From Salinicoccus albus DSM 19776 (GTDB taxonomy: Bacteria; Bacillota; Bacilli; Staphylococcales; Salinicoccaceae): a DNA stretch of 64,000 nt. The stretch is taken from the NCBI RefSeq assembly GCF_000385175.1, contig NZ_ARQJ01000030.1, positions 1-64,000 of the forward strand, read 5' to 3'. This document shows positions 34,110-43,448 of this stretch, one piece after another; position 1 is the first letter of the stretch; every line of letters begins with the position of its first letter. Both the position numbers and the translations under genes were made by a program. The notes under the pieces are model-generated. The model did no database searches and was not told the DNA's origin. It saw only the letters and a program-made list of their open reading frames with translations.

Positions 34110-35399
34110 TTATTTGATCTGATTATTTCCATACTTTCTCACTCTGAGCATCGCCTGTTCGGCATGGCCGGAAAAATTCTCAAGCTGACATAGTCTGGCT
34201 GCATACTCACCAATATAAGCACTTTGATCTTCTGAAGTAATCTTTTGATACGTCACTGTTTTGATAAATTTGCCGGCCCACAATCCTCCAGTATATTTTG
34301 CAGATCCCTTTGTTGGCAGTGTATGATTAGTGCCAATCACTTTATCTCCATAAGCCACGTTGGTTTCAGGCCCTAAAAAGAGTGCGCCATAATTAGTCAG
34401 ATGATCCAGAAAGTAATCCGGGTTCCTGGTTAAAACTTCAACGTGTTCAAATGCTAATCTGTCTGCTTCAGATAATGCTTCTTCTTCGTTGTCGACGAGA
34501 ATGATCTGGCCGTAATCCGCCCAGGATTTACCTGCGACTTCAGCAGTAGGCAGAGATTGTAACTGTCTGTCAATTTCTTCGATCGTATCATTAGCTGCTT
34601 TTTCAGAAGTTGTGATTAATGCGCCAGGGGAAGTAGGGCCATGTTCTCCCTGACCCAGCAAATCAGTTGCAATCATTTCAGGTTCGCTGGTTTCATCAGC
34701 AATTACAAGCGTTTCTGTCGGTCCGGCCAGCAGATCAATGCCGACGCGGCCAAACAGCTGTCTTTTGGCTTCAGCGACAAATGCATTCCCAGGGCCAACA
34801 ATCATATCAACTGATTGAATGGTTTCCGTACCGATAGCCATCCCTGCCATGGCCTGGATACCGCCTAAAATATAGATTTCATCCGCTCCAGCCATATACA
34901 TGGCATAAACTGTTGTGGCTGGGATTTCCCCGTTAATCGGAGGGGTACAGGCAGCGACTCTGTCCACTCCAGCAACTTTAGCTGTTAAAACACTCATATG
35001 GGCAGATGCAACCATCGGGTACCTGCCGCCGGGAATGTAACAGCCGACGCTATTTACAGGAATATTTTTATGGCCGAGTATTACGCCGGGCATTGTTTCC
35101 ACTTCGATATCTTTTAATGCTTTCTTTTGTTCTTTTGCAAAATTTCCTATGTTACGCTGCGCAAATTTAATATCCGCTTTTGTTTGCTGTGGGATGTCAC
35201 TGATGATTTCTTGAATTTCTTCATCTGATAATCTGAATGTTTCAGGGTCCCAATTATCAAATTTAACGGATAAATCCCTGAGCGCCTGATCTCCTTCTTC
35301 TTCGATCTGTTTAATCGTTTTTCGCACACTTTCTGATACTTTAGCATCATCCTGTTGAATTTCTTCAACCTTTCTGGGCGCCTTAATGTAACGGGCCAT
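34110..35399 (-). CDS. HisD-like dehydrogenase, probable sulfopropanediol/polyol dehydrogenase (HpsN-like)
   Basis: A 429-residue histidinol dehydrogenase homologue. Zinc and catalytic residues are kept: GQGEHG (Gln, His), AFEHVE (Glu-His pair), [14 protein letters not shown] (Asp), and [10 protein letters not shown] (His). It is not in a his operon, and [17 protein letters not shown] is characteristic of the HpsN branch, which oxidises 2,3-dihydroxypropane-1-sulfonate to sulfolactate, rather than of true HisD. With a LacI repressor and Na+ symporter it forms a catabolic operon. Start ATG at 35399 with AAAGGAG seven bases before. Substrate is inference. Confidence 0.8.
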   Translation of the reverse strand: MARYIKAPRKVEEIQQDDAKVSESVRKTIKQIEEEGDQALRDLSVKFDNWDPETFRLSDEEIQEIISDIPQQTKADIKFAQRNIGNFAKEQKKALKDIEVETMPGVILGHKNIPVNSVGCYIPGGRYPMVASAHMSVLTAKVAGVDRVAACTPPINGEIPATTVYAMYMAGADEIYILGGIQAMAGMAIGTETIQSVDMIVGPGNAFVAEAKRQLFGRVGIDLLAGPTETLVIADETSEPEMIATDLLGQGEHGPTSPGALITTSEKAANDTIEEIDRQLQSLPTAEVAGKSWADYGQIILVDNEEEALSEADRLAFEHVEVLTRNPDYFLDHLTNYGALFLGPETNVAYGDKVIGTNHTLPTKGSAKYTGGLWAGKFIKTVTYQKITSEDQSAYIGEYAARLCQLENFSGHAEQAMLRVRKYGNNQIK

Positions 35400-35462
35400 T
35401 AGAATGCTCCTTTCAAATGAATACGTATTCAAAAATAAGGTAAAAAAGAAATTATATCCATC

Positions 35463-35491
35463 ATAGTATTACAAGCGCTTCCATTTGTCAA
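35463..35491 (-). promoter_or_regulatory. promoter and LacI-type operator of the HisD-like operon
   Basis: On the minus strand TTGACA, 17 bases, TACTAT. The spacer contains GGAAGCGCTTG, whose palindromic core AAGCGCTT (35473-35480) is the LacI-family operator centre. It lies about 60 bases before the start codon. Confidence 0.75.
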
Positions 35492-35593
35492 ACTATTCTA
35501 TTAATTTAAAGGATTTAAAACTGGCAGAGTGATGATTGGCACTGATCTTATGATAAGATAGGAGGACTTTAAAGGTTAGCGAGGTGAATGATC

Positions 35594-36334
35594 ATGATTT
35601 TCATTGGCATCGATCTTGCCTGGACATATCAGAATGAGACGGGTGTATGTGTTATCGGTGAACGCGGGAAGGTAGAATACCTGGATGCACAAGTATACTC
35701 GAACGATGAGATCATTGATATCGTTAAAAGCTACGATGATAAAAAACTTTGCATCGCGATTGATGCGCCTCTGATTGTCAATAATGAAGGGGGGTCGAGA
35801 ACTGCAGAAAGGGAATTGATGAAATCAAAAATTCACGGTCACCGGCTGTTTGCCTTCCAGTCCAACCGTACCTTTCTTACGAATACATTTGGTGAAATCC
35901 GCGGGGAGACATTGATGGGTATGATTCTTGATGCACTGCCGGAAGTAACGTCTGGTGAAGACCCATTCCGGTCAGGGGTGGTAGAAACATTTCCGACTGG
36001 TATCTGCTGCGGCCTTTTCCCTGAAATTTTTCCTGTGAAATATAAAAGGAAACCGAAAGTGCCGTTTGAAGAGACACTTAAAGAAATGCAGCGGCTGAGG
36101 AATCGATTTAAAGCGCTGGAGGATAAGGAAAATTTGATCAGCGGTTTCGTTTCACAAATACCGGCAGACATCATGAATATCGATCGGAAAATGCATAAAC
36201 ATATGGAGGATAAAATCGATGCCTTTCTATGTGCTTTCGGTATGTACAGTATTTACAATGAAATTGCACAAATGAAGAAATTTGGCAGTGATGCAGAAGG
36301 CGTCATCGTGATCCCTGTGAAAATATATCCATAA
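35594..36334 (+). CDS. DUF429 family protein
   Basis: A 246-residue protein starting IFIGIDLAW, typical of the DUF429 family with an RNase-H-like fold (early GIDLAW and later AIDAPL acidic positions, and DKIDAFLCAFG near the C-terminus). Biochemical role is not established. GAGGTG lies seven bases before the ATG at 35594; the ATG at 35588 is too close to it. Monocistronic, with a terminator just after. Confidence 0.8.
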   Translation: MIFIGIDLAWTYQNETGVCVIGERGKVEYLDAQVYSNDEIIDIVKSYDDKKLCIAIDAPLIVNNEGGSRTAERELMKSKIHGHRLFAFQSNRTFLTNTFGEIRGETLMGMILDALPEVTSGEDPFRSGVVETFPTGICCGLFPEIFPVKYKRKPKVPFEETLKEMQRLRNRFKALEDKENLISGFVSQIPADIMNIDRKMHKHMEDKIDAFLCAFGMYSIYNEIAQMKKFGSDAEGVIVIPVKIYP

Positions 36335-36346
36335 AGCCATTAAAAA

Positions 36347-36373
36347 ATCTGCCCGATTAAACAACGGGCAGAT
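36347..36373 (+). terminator. terminator of the DUF429 gene
   Basis: ATCTGCCCG / CGGGCAGAT with a nine-base loop, 12 bases after the stop codon, A-run before it. Confidence 0.75.
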
Positions 36374-36498
36374 CATGTTCATCATTAGATGGAAAATATG
36401 AATTCAGAAAAGTAATGTAACGATTGACACCAATATGAAAAAATTTCAGGTTGCATTACCGGCCATAGTATTTTAAAGTATATAGAGGATATGAAAGA

Positions 36499-36570
36499 GA
36501 TCCCGTAGCTCAGTGGGAGAGCGCTTGCTTGACATGCAAGAGGTCGGTGGTTCGAGCCCACTCGGGATCA
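36499..36570 (+). tRNA. tRNA-Val (anticodon GAC)
   Basis: Complete cloverleaf: acceptor GATCCCG/CGGGATC, D-arm GCTC/GAGC, anticodon stem CTTGC/GCAAG with loop TTGACAT, T-arm with TTCGAGC. The discriminator is A and CCA is not encoded. It stands alone with its own strong terminator. Confidence 0.95.
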
Positions 36571-36586
36571 TATGGATAGATTGAAC

Positions 36587-36623
36587 GGGAGGCGGACGTC
36601 ACACAGACGTCCGCCTCCCTTTT
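36587..36623 (+). terminator. terminator of tRNA-Val
   Basis: Perfect 14-bp GC-rich stem (36587-36600 / 36606-36619), five-base loop, then TTTT; 17 bases after the tRNA. Confidence 0.92.
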
Positions 36624-36661
36624 GTCAATCTAAGATACCATTCAGTGCATCCGTCAGACTG

Positions 36662-37693
36662 CTATTCATCCACAGCACTCTCCAATATACTGAAAGTTTT
36701 GTTTTCTCCGTCTATTTCAGCCTGCAGGCCGTAAGGGAGAATGAATTTCGGTTCATTATGCCCGAAACTTGCATTGTACAGAATCGGCAGGGTTTCCTGC
36801 CCGCATTCCTTCATAATCATTGTCCAGACCTTTTTATATTCATCGTAATATGCATCATCCTGCGGGCGGCCGACAATGATGCCATTTACTTTATCGAATA
36901 TGCCCATGGTGGCAAAAGCCCGCAGCTGATCTTCAAGCATCCCTGGATCCATCTGTTCTTCGGATGTTTCAAGGAACAAGACAGCATTTTCAAAATGGTT
37001 CAGATCCAAAAACAGTTCTGTGCCCCTGAGATTGCCGAGCACATCGAGACAGCCCCCGATCAGATGCCCCTGCCCTTTGCCGGTGCCGTTGATGCTTTCA
37101 TAACCGTGATTGTCCATCAATGGCCGCTCTTTGTCCTTATTCTCTTCATGCCACTTCAATCCGAATTTCCTGACCGTATCTGAAGTTTCTATATCCCCAA
37201 TCACCTCTGCAGAGAACCAGGTGCTTTTAATGGATTCGACAGTGTAATTATCCATTGTGACATTTTCGGCAAAATCTGATAAAAGTGCAGGGCCATAGCT
37301 GGTTGAAATACCGTTCTGATAGAACATCAGATGATTTGTTGTTGTATCAGAGTACCCTGAGAAGATTTTAGGGTTCTTTTTCATACTTTCATAATCGACA
37401 TAAGGGGATATCCGGACAGTTTCATTGCCGCCGATTGTACAGATAATTGCCTTCACAGACGGATCCCTGAGTGCTGCATTCAGATCTTCAGCTCTTTTCT
37501 CCGGATGATCATACACATAATCGATGCCTTTTAGCGCATGCGGCATCACTTTTACTTCCAATCCAAAAACATTTTTGAGTCTCTTGATGCCCTGTTCAGT
37601 TCTCCACTCGATATCAGATTCACCGGCGAGACCGCTGGATAAAGATACAATCGCCACCGTATCACCGGTACGAAGTTTCGCAGGTTTGATCAT
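36662..37693 (-). CDS. S66 family peptidase (LD-carboxypeptidase / MccF-like)
   Basis: A 343-residue serine peptidase. The nucleophile motif FSGYSDTTTNH gives Ser115, the position of the catalytic serine in LD-carboxypeptidase; candidate Glu and His of the triad lie in VLFLETSEEQ and NASFGHNEP. No signal peptide. Family members trim murein tetrapeptides during wall recycling or hydrolyse microcin C-type antibiotics (MccF). Sequence features such as SSGLAGE and YGPALL are closer to the MccF-like group. Monocistronic. Confidence 0.85.
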   Translation of the reverse strand: MIKPAKLRTGDTVAIVSLSSGLAGESDIEWRTEQGIKRLKNVFGLEVKVMPHALKGIDYVYDHPEKRAEDLNAALRDPSVKAIICTIGGNETVRISPYVDYESMKKNPKIFSGYSDTTTNHLMFYQNGISTSYGPALLSDFAENVTMDNYTVESIKSTWFSAEVIGDIETSDTVRKFGLKWHEENKDKERPLMDNHGYESINGTGKGQGHLIGGCLDVLGNLRGTELFLDLNHFENAVLFLETSEEQMDPGMLEDQLRAFATMGIFDKVNGIIVGRPQDDAYYDEYKKVWTMIMKECGQETLPILYNASFGHNEPKFILPYGLQAEIDGENKTFSILESAVDE

Positions 37694-37732
37694 AAATTCA
37701 CGCCCTCACTTCTCATTTTGGATAAAAATAAA

Positions 37733-37750
37733 GGACTGTCGTAACAGCCC
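37733..37750 (-). terminator. terminator of the third SDR gene
   Basis: On the minus strand GGGCTGT-TACG-ACAGTCC (7 bp including one G-T pair) followed by TTTATTTTT. It separates the SDR from the downstream S66 gene. Confidence 0.75.
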
Positions 37751-37779
37751 GCGTATCATATCGTTTAATATATCGTTTT

Positions 37780-38559
37780 TTAGCTGGTGGCACCCATCCC
37801 GCCATCGACTCTGTACTGTGAACCTGTGACGAAATCGCTGTCGTCGGAAGCCAGGAACAGCACAACTTTTGAAATGTCTTCAGATTCTGCATAGCGGCCC
37901 ATAGGAATGCTGTCGGTCAATGCTTCTTTGACCTCTGAGGATTCATTTTCCTGGACCGCGCTCAAGCCTTTTTCGACTGTCTCCATCATATTGCCTGTAA
38001 CTGGCGCAGGGTGTATTGAGTTCACACGGACATTATACGCTGCGTTTTCCAGTGCGGCGGTCTTAGTCAGGCCGACAACCGCATGTTTGGAGGCTGAATA
38101 AGGAGACAGGTTCGGGCTGCCTCTTAAGCCATCGACCGAAGACGTGTTGATGACGGTTCCCTGTTGCTGTCGTTTCATCACTGGCAGGACGTGTTTCAAC
38201 CCAAGAAATGCGCCGGTTGTATTAATGGAAAGTACCTTGTTGAAGTTGCCTAATGACTGTTCATCAATCGAACCTATTTCACCAATGATACCTGCATTGT
38301 TGAAGAAAATATCAATTTGATCAAATTCATTGACCGTCTGTTCGACATAATATCTCACATTTGATTCGTTGGTCACATCAGCTTCAATCGTGATGATGTT
38401 CTCGCTGCCCAATTCATTTCTGATTTTATCCAGCTTGAGCACATCGATATCCACCAATGCTATTTTCGCACCTTCATTTAGAAATAACTCGGCGGTCTGT
38501 CTGCCGAGGCCGCCGGCACCGCCGGTAATCAGTGCGACTTTGCCATCCAGTCGTCCCAT
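37780..38559 (-). CDS. short-chain dehydrogenase/reductase
   Basis: A 259-residue classical SDR: TGGAGGLG at 12-19, DVDVLKLD after beta-2 suggesting NAD preference, NNAG, catalytic Ser in NTSSVDG, YSASK, and VDGG near the end. The first glycines read GGAGGLG, as in 3-hydroxysteroid or cyclopentanol dehydrogenase-like members. The substrate loop is longer than in the other two SDRs in this window. Monocistronic with its own terminator; substrate unknown. Confidence 0.88.
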   Translation of the reverse strand: MGRLDGKVALITGGAGGLGRQTAELFLNEGAKIALVDIDVLKLDKIRNELGSENIITIEADVTNESNVRYYVEQTVNEFDQIDIFFNNAGIIGEIGSIDEQSLGNFNKVLSINTTGAFLGLKHVLPVMKRQQQGTVINTSSVDGLRGSPNLSPYSASKHAVVGLTKTAALENAAYNVRVNSIHPAPVTGNMMETVEKGLSAVQENESSEVKEALTDSIPMGRYAESEDISKVVLFLASDDSDFVTGSQYRVDGGMGATS

Positions 38560-38761
38560 TCTTATCTCTCCTTAATAATAGTCTTCATGTTTTGTATATA
38601 CCACGTTATGGAGAGAAAAAAACAACTGCCTTGCATGTGCGGCTGCCATATTGAGCATAAAGTTTTAAATTACACCTATAATATTATATAATTTTAAAAG
38701 CAGAATTAAGGACTCGGATATATAATACTATTCTTTTGAAAAGGGGCAGGATAAGCTTTTT

Positions 38762-39382
38762 ATGAAAAAATTTTTTAATCTTTCCTCCGTTTTAATCCTA
38801 ATGATTATCATCGCTTCACTAATCTTCATTAGTTTAAATACAGCATTTGCAAAACAGTTCATCCAGGAAGCTCCGCAGGTGTCATCAGCGCCGTCAATTT
38901 CACAGGAATCAGCATCGCAAAATTCTTCCAGTCATGATTCGTCAGAAAGCTCTGATCCCACTGAACTTCATCCAAAAGTGGCTGAGAATGCAGAAAAATT
39001 GAAAGAAAAAGCTGCAGAGAAAGACATCGCCATCCAGATAACAGAAGGTTTCCGCACCGAGGAAAGGCAGGATGCGCTTTATGCCCAGGGCAGGACACAG
39101 CCCGGCAATATTGTGACCAATGCAAAAGGCGGGGAATCCTACCATAATTATGGTCTGGCGGTCGACTTTGCCGTTAAAGTTGATGGTGAAGTGACATGGG
39201 ACGTCAATTATGATGGTAATGGCAACGGAAAATCGGACTGGGTTGAAGTGGCAGATATTGCGAAAGACCTGGGATTCACCTGGGGCGGTGACTGGGAAGA
39301 ATTTAAAGATTACCCGCATCTTCAGATGGAATTCGGCCACTCCATCCGTGATTTACAAGACGGAGATCATCACCTATTCTAA
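38762..39382 (+). CDS. secreted M15-family L,D-/D,D-peptidase (CwlK/VanY-like)
   Basis: A 206-residue cell-wall peptidase. Signal or anchor segment at 7-30, Ser-rich linker 41-66, then an M15 zinc peptidase domain (about 70-195). Zinc ligands His128 and Asp135 (SYHNYGLAVDF) and His186 (DYPHLQM) are present, with Arg98 in EGFRTEERQ. Expected to cut peptidoglycan stem peptides outside the membrane. The DVNYDGNGNGKSDW segment resembles a calcium-binding loop, as in CwlK. AAGGGGCAGG upstream of the ATG. Confidence 0.88.
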   Translation: MKKFFNLSSVLILMIIIASLIFISLNTAFAKQFIQEAPQVSSAPSISQESASQNSSSHDSSESSDPTELHPKVAENAEKLKEKAAEKDIAIQITEGFRTEERQDALYAQGRTQPGNIVTNAKGGESYHNYGLAVDFAVKVDGEVTWDVNYDGNGNGKSDWVEVADIAKDLGFTWGGDWEEFKDYPHLQMEFGHSIRDLQDGDHHLF

Positions 39383-39413
39383 ACCTTTAGACTTTCAAGA
39401 TTATAGAAAAGCT

Positions 39414-39456
39414 ATCCCCCGCTGTCCATATGTCAAACATATGGACAGCGGGGGAT
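39414..39456 (+). terminator. long hairpin after the M15 peptidase
   Basis: Perfect 19-bp arms with a five-base loop, 31 bases after the stop codon. The T-run is short but the stem is very stable. Confidence 0.8.
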
Positions 39457-39560
39457 TTATTATGACAATTTATTTACGCAAGAATTCTGAAATGCTTTTT
39501 TGTGATGAATTTAATATAATGATTATTATATCTGAAAATTAGCAGAAAGGGATGAATCGG

Positions 39561-40682
39561 ATGACTGTACAGATCAATCAGGATGAAGCGCTGAAGATGC
39601 TTGAGGAACTGGTGAATATAGACAGCGGTTCCTACGTAAAAGAAGGCGTCGATCGTGTGGGGAGCTATTTGCGCGGGTTGTATGAGGCGCTGGGCTTTGA
39701 AGCGGAGGAACTGGTGAATACGGAGCACGGGAATAATATTTCATTGAAGCATAAGGATGCCAAAGATCCTGAAATTATTGCCATCGCCCACATGGATACT
39801 GTTTTTCCGGAAGGGACGGCGGCTGAAAGACCGTTCAGCATTCAGGGAGACAGAGCCTGCGGCCCGGGTGTCATCGATATGAAAGCGAGTCATGTGATGC
39901 TGTACCATGCTGTCAAAGCATTGAGTGAAGCGGGCGATGAATCATATAAAAATATTGAAATCTTACTCACCAGCGATGAAGAGATCGGGTCGGTGTCTTC
40001 CAGGCGTGTCATTGAAGCACATTCCAAAACTAAGAAATATGCATTGGTGCTGGAACCGGCACGTGCGGATGGTTCAATCGTCAGTGCCAGAAGAGGGGCC
40101 GGCAGCTATGAACTCGAAATTACAGGGAAAGCTGCACATTCCGGCATTGAACCGGACAACGGCAGCAGTGCGATTAAAGAACTTGCCCATAAAATATTTG
40201 AAATTGAAGCATTGTCCAGACCGGATGAAGGGCTCCATGTCAATGTGGTACAGGCTGGGGGCGGTGAGGCTGCAAACATGATTGCGCCCAATGCCCATGC
40301 TGTTGTGGATGTGCGTATCTCTAAAATGTCCCAGGGCGAATGGGTGGATGCACAAATCAGGAAAATTGCTGAAGCAGTGCAGGTGGACGGTACGACAGTC
40401 GAACTGAGCGGCGGTGTGAACAGACCGCCGATGGAATATACGGAAGGCACTAAAAAAATGGTTGATCTCATCACAGAGGAAGGCAGCAAGCTTGGCTTGG
40501 AGATTAAGCATACCCATACCGGCGGCGGTTCCGATGCCTCCTTCCCTGCGGCACTCGGTGTGGATACATTGGACGGCCTCGGTCCCGTCGGCGGCAAGCA
40601 GCACAGTGCGGAGGAATATTTGGAAACAGAAAGCCTTGTGGCGAGAACAGAGTTATTTATCAACTTTTTGAAGCGACTATAA
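39561..40682 (+). CDS. M20 metallopeptidase, glutamate carboxypeptidase-like
   Basis: A 373-residue two-zinc hydrolase of the carboxypeptidase G2 group. Ligands and base are visible: AHMDTVF (His, Asp), GPGVIDMK (Asp), SDEEIGS (Glu-Glu), LEPAR (Glu) and GGKQHSAEE (His). It removes C-terminal residues, often glutamate, from small amides. Start chosen at the ATG at 39561, nine bases after AAAGGG. It is 24 bases upstream of a YfcC-type transporter start, so the pair probably imports and cleaves a peptide or N-acyl amino acid. It could in principle be the desuccinylase missing from the racemase operon; there is no direct evidence. Confidence 0.87.
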   Translation: MTVQINQDEALKMLEELVNIDSGSYVKEGVDRVGSYLRGLYEALGFEAEELVNTEHGNNISLKHKDAKDPEIIAIAHMDTVFPEGTAAERPFSIQGDRACGPGVIDMKASHVMLYHAVKALSEAGDESYKNIEILLTSDEEIGSVSSRRVIEAHSKTKKYALVLEPARADGSIVSARRGAGSYELEITGKAAHSGIEPDNGSSAIKELAHKIFEIEALSRPDEGLHVNVVQAGGGEAANMIAPNAHAVVDVRISKMSQGEWVDAQIRKIAEAVQVDGTTVELSGGVNRPPMEYTEGTKKMVDLITEEGSKLGLEIKHTHTGGGSDASFPAALGVDTLDGLGPVGGKQHSAEEYLETESLVARTELFINFLKRL

Positions 40683-40706
40683 AAAGGAATGAGAGGCATA
40701 AGGAAC

Positions 40707-42119
40707 ATGGAGAAAAAGAAAACAAGAAAATCCAAAATATTTACAATGCCTGATGCATTTCTCATCATTTTCGGTATCGTGGTCCTGGCTGCGATATCCA
40801 CATATTTTATACCGGCGGGTTCATACGATCGTGAAGCTGCGGATGGAGTGACCACTGTGGTGCCGGACAGCTATACGACGGCTGAATCCAATCCAACTGG
40901 CATCATAGACTTGTTCACTGCGATACCGACAGGTATGGTTGAAGCGGCAAACATCATATTCCTGATATTCATCATTGGGGGTATTGTTCATATCATAGAA
41001 TCCACAGGAGCGATAAACGCCGGGATTAATTCGCTGATCGATCTGACAAAAGGCAGGTATATGTTACTGATCGCCACCGTCAGCGGATTGTTTGGCGTTC
41101 TGGCTTCGATGGGTGTGGCCGCCAATGCTGTGATTGCATTCATCCCGATTGGCATCGCATTGGCCAGGTCCCTGAAGCTGGATGCGATTGTCGGTGTGGC
41201 CACTGTCTATCTGGGATACTACTCCGGCATGATTGCCGGCATCTTCGATCCTTCCATACTGGGGCTGGCCCAGACGATTGCTGAATTACCGCTGTTTTCA
41301 GGAATGTGGCTGCGTATTATACTCTTCATCATTTTGATCAGCATTGTCATTACATACGTCAATATGTACGCCAGGAGAGTGAAGAATAATCCCGAAAAAT
41401 CGCTGATGGGTGATCAGCTGTTCGGTTCCCTTGCCGAGCCTGAAGATGTACCGGAGAATAACTCAAAGTTTACAAGGCTCCATGCTGCAATACTTTTAAC
41501 ATTTGTAGTGTTCATCAGCTTCTTCATTTATGGCGCGTTCAATTTCGGCTGGTCATTGAATGAACTCTCTGCCATATTCCTGATCATGGGGGTTGTGATC
41601 GCGATCATCGCGAGGATCACACCAAATGATTTCATCAGGAAATTCATAGACGGCGCAAAATCCATCACTTACGGCGCTTTGGTTGTCGGTCTGGCAAGAG
41701 CTGTAATTGTCATACTGGAAGACGGTGCCATCATCGATACGATTGTTCATTATGCACTGGTTCCTCTGGAATCTCTGCCGACAATGCTCGGTGCCCAGAT
41801 GCTCTTCCTTTTCAACCTGACGTTCAACCTGCTGGTCACCTCCGGCTCCGGACAGGCAGCTATTATTATGCCGTTAATGGTGCCCATTGTTGATCTGCTG
41901 GGCATCACAAGGCAGACGGGCACGCTGATCCTGATGCTCGGTGACGGCTTTACGAATATCATCACACCAACATCAGGCGTATTGATGGCAGTACTGGCTG
42001 TCGGCGGTGTCAGCTGGGTGAAATGGTTCAAATTCGCATTGCCGCTGCTGCTGGTATGGATAGTGGTCGGTATCGCTGCAGTAAGCTTTGCAGTGTTCGT
42101 CAATTACGGACCCTTCTGA
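40707..42119 (+). CDS. YfcC family transporter
   Basis: A 470-residue membrane protein with about 12 helices, in the YfcC/C4-dicarboxylate-uptake-C family of the ion transporter superfamily. Typical segments are FTMPDAFLIIFGIVVLAAI, FIPAGSY near the N-terminus, and NLLVTSGSGQAAIIMPLMVP and GDGFTNIITPTSG, the conserved helix-break motifs. Paired with the M20 peptidase, so the substrate is probably a small peptide or amino-acid derivative. ATG at 40707 chosen over 40689 on ribosome-binding-site spacing. Confidence 0.85.
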   Translation: MEKKKTRKSKIFTMPDAFLIIFGIVVLAAISTYFIPAGSYDREAADGVTTVVPDSYTTAESNPTGIIDLFTAIPTGMVEAANIIFLIFIIGGIVHIIESTGAINAGINSLIDLTKGRYMLLIATVSGLFGVLASMGVAANAVIAFIPIGIALARSLKLDAIVGVATVYLGYYSGMIAGIFDPSILGLAQTIAELPLFSGMWLRIILFIILISIVITYVNMYARRVKNNPEKSLMGDQLFGSLAEPEDVPENNSKFTRLHAAILLTFVVFISFFIYGAFNFGWSLNELSAIFLIMGVVIAIIARITPNDFIRKFIDGAKSITYGALVVGLARAVIVILEDGAIIDTIVHYALVPLESLPTMLGAQMLFLFNLTFNLLVTSGSGQAAIIMPLMVPIVDLLGITRQTGTLILMLGDGFTNIITPTSGVLMAVLAVGGVSWVKWFKFALPLLLVWIVVGIAAVSFAVFVNYGPF

Positions 42120-42234
42120 TCACGGATGATTTTCTGTTCCATAGTGCTATTGAATTTTGAAAATTTAATTAATATGGTATTATTAAGAGAAAGGGAAGCT
42201 GTCTGTATAACCACTATTTGAAAGATGTGATTCT

Positions 42235-42723
42235 TTGAAAAAGCCGAATTTAATCAGACTGGATGCTGAGGAAGATATTGAAGTATTCTATAGATCTGTC
42301 ATGAAAAATACCGATTATTTTACGGATTACCAGAAGGCACTCCCGACATTGGACGAGGTTAAGCAGGAGTTTTTCCATGATATCCCGCCGTATGTCTACC
42401 TTGAAAATAAAGAAGTCTACGGTATATATATCGACCGGAAAATTTCAGGCTTTGTCGATCTCCTATACCGTTATCCTGACCAGGATACATGTATGATCGG
42501 ATACTTGGTGATCGATTGGGATCAGAGGCGGACAGGCGTCGGTCAGAAGGTATATGATGAGGTCAGGGAATATATGAAACGCAGAAACATCAAAAAGATA
42601 CGGGTTGGTGTGCTTGAAGATAACGTACCGGCTGTGAGTTTCTGGATCAAGCAGGGGTTCCAGGAAGTGGAGCAGATTGATACGGAATACGGGACGCAGA
42701 TTACCATGGAGTATGAGTTATAG
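42235..42723 (+). CDS. GNAT family N-acetyltransferase
   Basis: A 162-residue acetyltransferase. The acetyl-CoA motif reads LVIDWDQRRTGVGQKVYDEV (about 83-102), followed by KIRVGVLEDNVPAVSFWIKQGFQ typical of the C-terminal half. The start is TTG at 42235, giving MKKPNLIRLD. Substrate unknown. Twenty-six bases before the deaminase gene, so co-transcribed. Confidence 0.82.
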   Translation: MKKPNLIRLDAEEDIEVFYRSVMKNTDYFTDYQKALPTLDEVKQEFFHDIPPYVYLENKEVYGIYIDRKISGFVDLLYRYPDQDTCMIGYLVIDWDQRRTGVGQKVYDEVREYMKRRNIKKIRVGVLEDNVPAVSFWIKQGFQEVEQIDTEYGTQITMEYEL

Positions 42724-42749
42724 GCTGAGATAAGCGATGAGGTGATGAT

Positions 42750-43223
42750 GTGATTACTGACCAGGACCGGAAATATTTAAAGCGCTGTGTGGCGCTGGCT
42801 GAAGAAGGTTTGAATAAGGGCAATGCGCCGTTCGGTTCATTACTTGTCTCTGACGGCAGAATTCTTTTTGAAGATCACAACAGGAACGCTGCCGGTGATG
42901 ACACGAGGCATCCGGAATTTGAAATTGCCCGATGGGCAGCGAATCATCTGAATGAAACAGAACGGAGTACCTCTGTCGTATATACCTCAGGCGAGCATTG
43001 TTCCATGTGCGCTTCGGCACATGGGCTCGCGGGTCTCGGCCGCATCGTCTATGCCAGCTCCACTGAACAGTTGAACGCATGGCATAAAGACCTGGGTGTT
43101 GCACCCGGCAACCTAAAAGGGCACAGGGTTCATGAAATAATTGTCGATGCAGAAGTTGACGGACCGGATGAAAAACTGTCCGAAGAAGTGAGACAGCTCC
43201 AGTATGAATATCACTCCGGATGA
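42750..43223 (+). CDS. nucleoside deaminase (CDA fold)
   Basis: A 157-residue zinc deaminase. Zinc and proton-shuttle motif HPEFE (His, Glu) and SGEHCSMC (two Cys) are intact; NAPFGSLLV near residue 24-32 is the family start. The usual PC of the second motif is HC here. It resembles guanine deaminase/tRNA-adenosine deaminase relatives, but lacks the clear TadA-specific C-terminus; the substrate is probably a free base or nucleoside. GTG start with GAGGTGATGAT upstream. Confidence 0.83.
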   Translation: MITDQDRKYLKRCVALAEEGLNKGNAPFGSLLVSDGRILFEDHNRNAAGDDTRHPEFEIARWAANHLNETERSTSVVYTSGEHCSMCASAHGLAGLGRIVYASSTEQLNAWHKDLGVAPGNLKGHRVHEIIVDAEVDGPDEKLSEEVRQLQYEYHSG

Positions 43224-43231
43224 CAGTTTTT

Positions 43232-43265
43232 CACCCCTTCAGATTGCAATCTGAGGGGGTGTTTT
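43232..43265. terminator. terminator after the deaminase gene
   Basis: CACCCCTTCAGATTG / CAATCTGAGGGGGTG forms a near-perfect 15-bp stem without a loop gap, followed by TTTT. It also sits 28 bases past the small membrane-protein gene on the other strand. Confidence 0.85.
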
Positions 43266-43292
43266 AAAATGGAATGATTGGGGCAGGGGCCA

Positions 43293-43448
43293 TTACCGGA
43301 CCAGTATATAATAGATCACATAGAACCAGCTGAAAATACCATGAATGATCGCCCAGATGATCGATTGGTTCACGCTCCATGAAATGGTTACAGCCAGCAC
43401 GGTACCGAATCCGACACCGGTTTTCACAACATTTTTTGTTCCATCCAT
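43293..43448 (-). CDS. conserved 51-residue membrane protein
   Basis: A small gene: MDGTKNVVKTGVGFGTVLAV, then two hydrophobic stretches and a basic end (YYILVR). AGGAAG lies about eight bases before the ATG, and a terminator stands near the stop. The sequence looks like the short integral membrane protein widely conserved in Bacillus and Staphylococcus genomes; its function is not known to me. The 264-base gap 43449-43712 to its right holds the manP promoter region and a palindrome. Confidence 0.75.
   Translation of the reverse strand: MDGTKNVVKTGVGFGTVLAVTISWSVNQSIIWAIIHGIFSWFYVIYYILVR

Noticed and set aside
34110-35399. Histidine biosynthesis gene hisD
   Set aside because: No other his gene nearby; LacI repressor and symporter context and HpsN-like segments argue for catabolism.
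36499-36623. tRNA-Val as an integration site of a genomic island
   Set aside because: No second copy of the tRNA 3' end, no integrase and no change of gene character beside it; the downstream inverted repeat is an ordinary terminator.
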